15,539 nt of DNA from JBJHBY01 sp050485745 (GTDB lineage: Bacteria; Pseudomonadota; Gammaproteobacteria; Pseudomonadales; CAMLJR01), in NCBI GenBank assembly GCA_050485745.1, contig JBJHBY010000065.1:1-15539 (forward strand). The letters run 5' to 3'. Position numbers and translations under genes: made by a program. Below the pieces are notes generated by a model. It made no database searches and was not told the origin of the DNA. It saw only the letters and a program-made list of their open reading frames with translations. Below are positions 14,964 to 15,539 of the stretch, piece by piece (within the stretch, counting starts at the first letter, position 1; every line of letters starts with the position of its first letter).

Positions 14964-15539
14964 ATGAGCGAAGAACGCCGTAAACTGAAACCCTCGCAGC
15001 CGGTGCGGCTGGCCGAGGTGGGCCAATGGGATATCGAAACCGACGTCGCTATCGTCGGTTTTGGCGGCGCCGGTGCCTGCGCCGCCATCGAGGCAGCCGA
15101 TGCCGGTGCGGAGGTGGTGATCTTCGAGCTGGCCAGCGCCAGCGGCGGCTCCACCGCCCTGTCCAGCGCCGAGATCTACCTCGGCGGCAATGGCGGCACC
15201 CGGGTGCAGAAGGCCTGTGGCTTCGACGACAGCACCGAGGACATGATCACCTTCCTCACCATGTGCCAGGGCCCGCAGAACGACCCTGCCAAGATCCGCA
15301 ATTACGTCGAAGGCGCGGTCAGCCACTTCGACTGGCTGGTGGACAAGGGCGTGCCGTTCAAGGACTCCTTCCTCAACGAACGCGCCATCATGGCGCTGAC
15401 CGACGACTGCCTGCTGTACACCGGCAACGAGAAGGTCTGGCCCTTCAGGGAGCACGCAAAACCCTGCCCTCGCGGCCACAACCTGTACGTCGAGGGTGAC
15501 AACGGCGGCCCGCTGCTGATGAAGATCCTCACCGAGAAC
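14964..15539 (+). CDS. FAD-dependent oxidoreductase, 5' part only
   Basis: The first 192 codons are in the window and the frame is open at the end, so the gene is cut by the window edge. Residues 27-55 form the FAD-binding Rossmann start: VAIVGFGGAGACAAIEAA with the G32-x-G34-x-x-G37 pattern and E55 for the ribose. SGGSTALSS at 60-68 is typical of the fumarate reductase/succinate dehydrogenase flavoprotein superfamily, including 3-ketosteroid dehydrogenase-like enzymes. These proteins use FAD to oxidise or reduce a C-C bond in an organic substrate. The substrate cannot be told without the C-terminal catalytic part. AAGGTGAG lies just before the ATG. It follows REP copy 8 and a promoter candidate and looks like a new transcription unit. 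Confidence 0.85.
   Translation, partial: MSEERRKLKPSQPVRLAEVGQWDIETDVAIVGFGGAGACAAIEAADAGAEVVIFELASASGGSTALSSAEIYLGGNGGTRVQKACGFDDSTEDMITFLTMCQGPQNDPAKIRNYVEGAVSHFDWLVDKGVPFKDSFLNERAIMALTDDCLLYTGNEKVWPFREHAKPCPRGHNLYVEGDNGGPLLMKILTEN

Overview
The window is 15.5 kb of GC-rich DNA that looks like a chromosomal segment of a gammaproteobacterium. The evidence for this is a SUF iron-sulfur operon of the sufBCDSUAT type with a divergent Rrf2-type regulator, outer-membrane style envelope proteins, a membrane diguanylate cyclase, and dispersed REP-type palindromes. The genus cannot be fixed from the sequence. I see no tRNA, rRNA, CRISPR array, transposase or phage gene.

Layout. 1-118: two tandem REP hairpins. 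118-1023 (-): integral-membrane PAP2 phosphatase. 1151-2404 (-): MFS transporter, followed on its own strand by a strong hairpin. 2405-2760: gene-free spacer with a palindromic operator candidate and an inverted pair of REPs. 2761-3177 (-): secreted Arg/Glu-rich protein of unknown function, divergent from 3363-3866 (+), a DUF3015 protein. 3961-5844 (+): large exported DUF4105 (Lnb-type) protein with a probable C-terminal beta-barrel. The last two form an envelope islet that looks less GC-rich than its surroundings. It converges on the suf regulator with only 10 bases between the stop codons.

5855-12730: suf cluster. The regulator gene (-) faces sufB, sufC, sufD, sufS, sufU, a sufA-like carrier gene and sufT (all +). 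SufS takes sulfur from cysteine, SufU is expected to accept and relay it, SufBCD is the scaffold, the A-type protein carries clusters and SufT helps maturation. The genes from sufD to sufT are tightly coupled by overlaps, including an 86-base sufA/sufT overlap. The divergent control region holds a good sigma70 promoter whose spacer contains an IscR type-1-like half-site.

12731-13165: spacer with REPs, GC-rich satellite repeats and a perfect 14-bp palindrome just upstream of a diguanylate cyclase gene (13166-14368, +). 14369-14963: spacer with REPs and another direct repeat, then the 5' part of an FAD-dependent oxidoreductase gene that runs off the window end.

The most notable items are: (i) eight REP-like hairpins with compensatory stem changes and a conserved GTAG/GCAG foot, arranged in pairs and partly embedded in larger conserved units; (ii) the DUF3015/DUF4105 pair, whose His/Cys motifs and barrel-like tail suggest an uncharacterised envelope enzyme; (iii) the cis-regulatory architecture of sufR-sufB.
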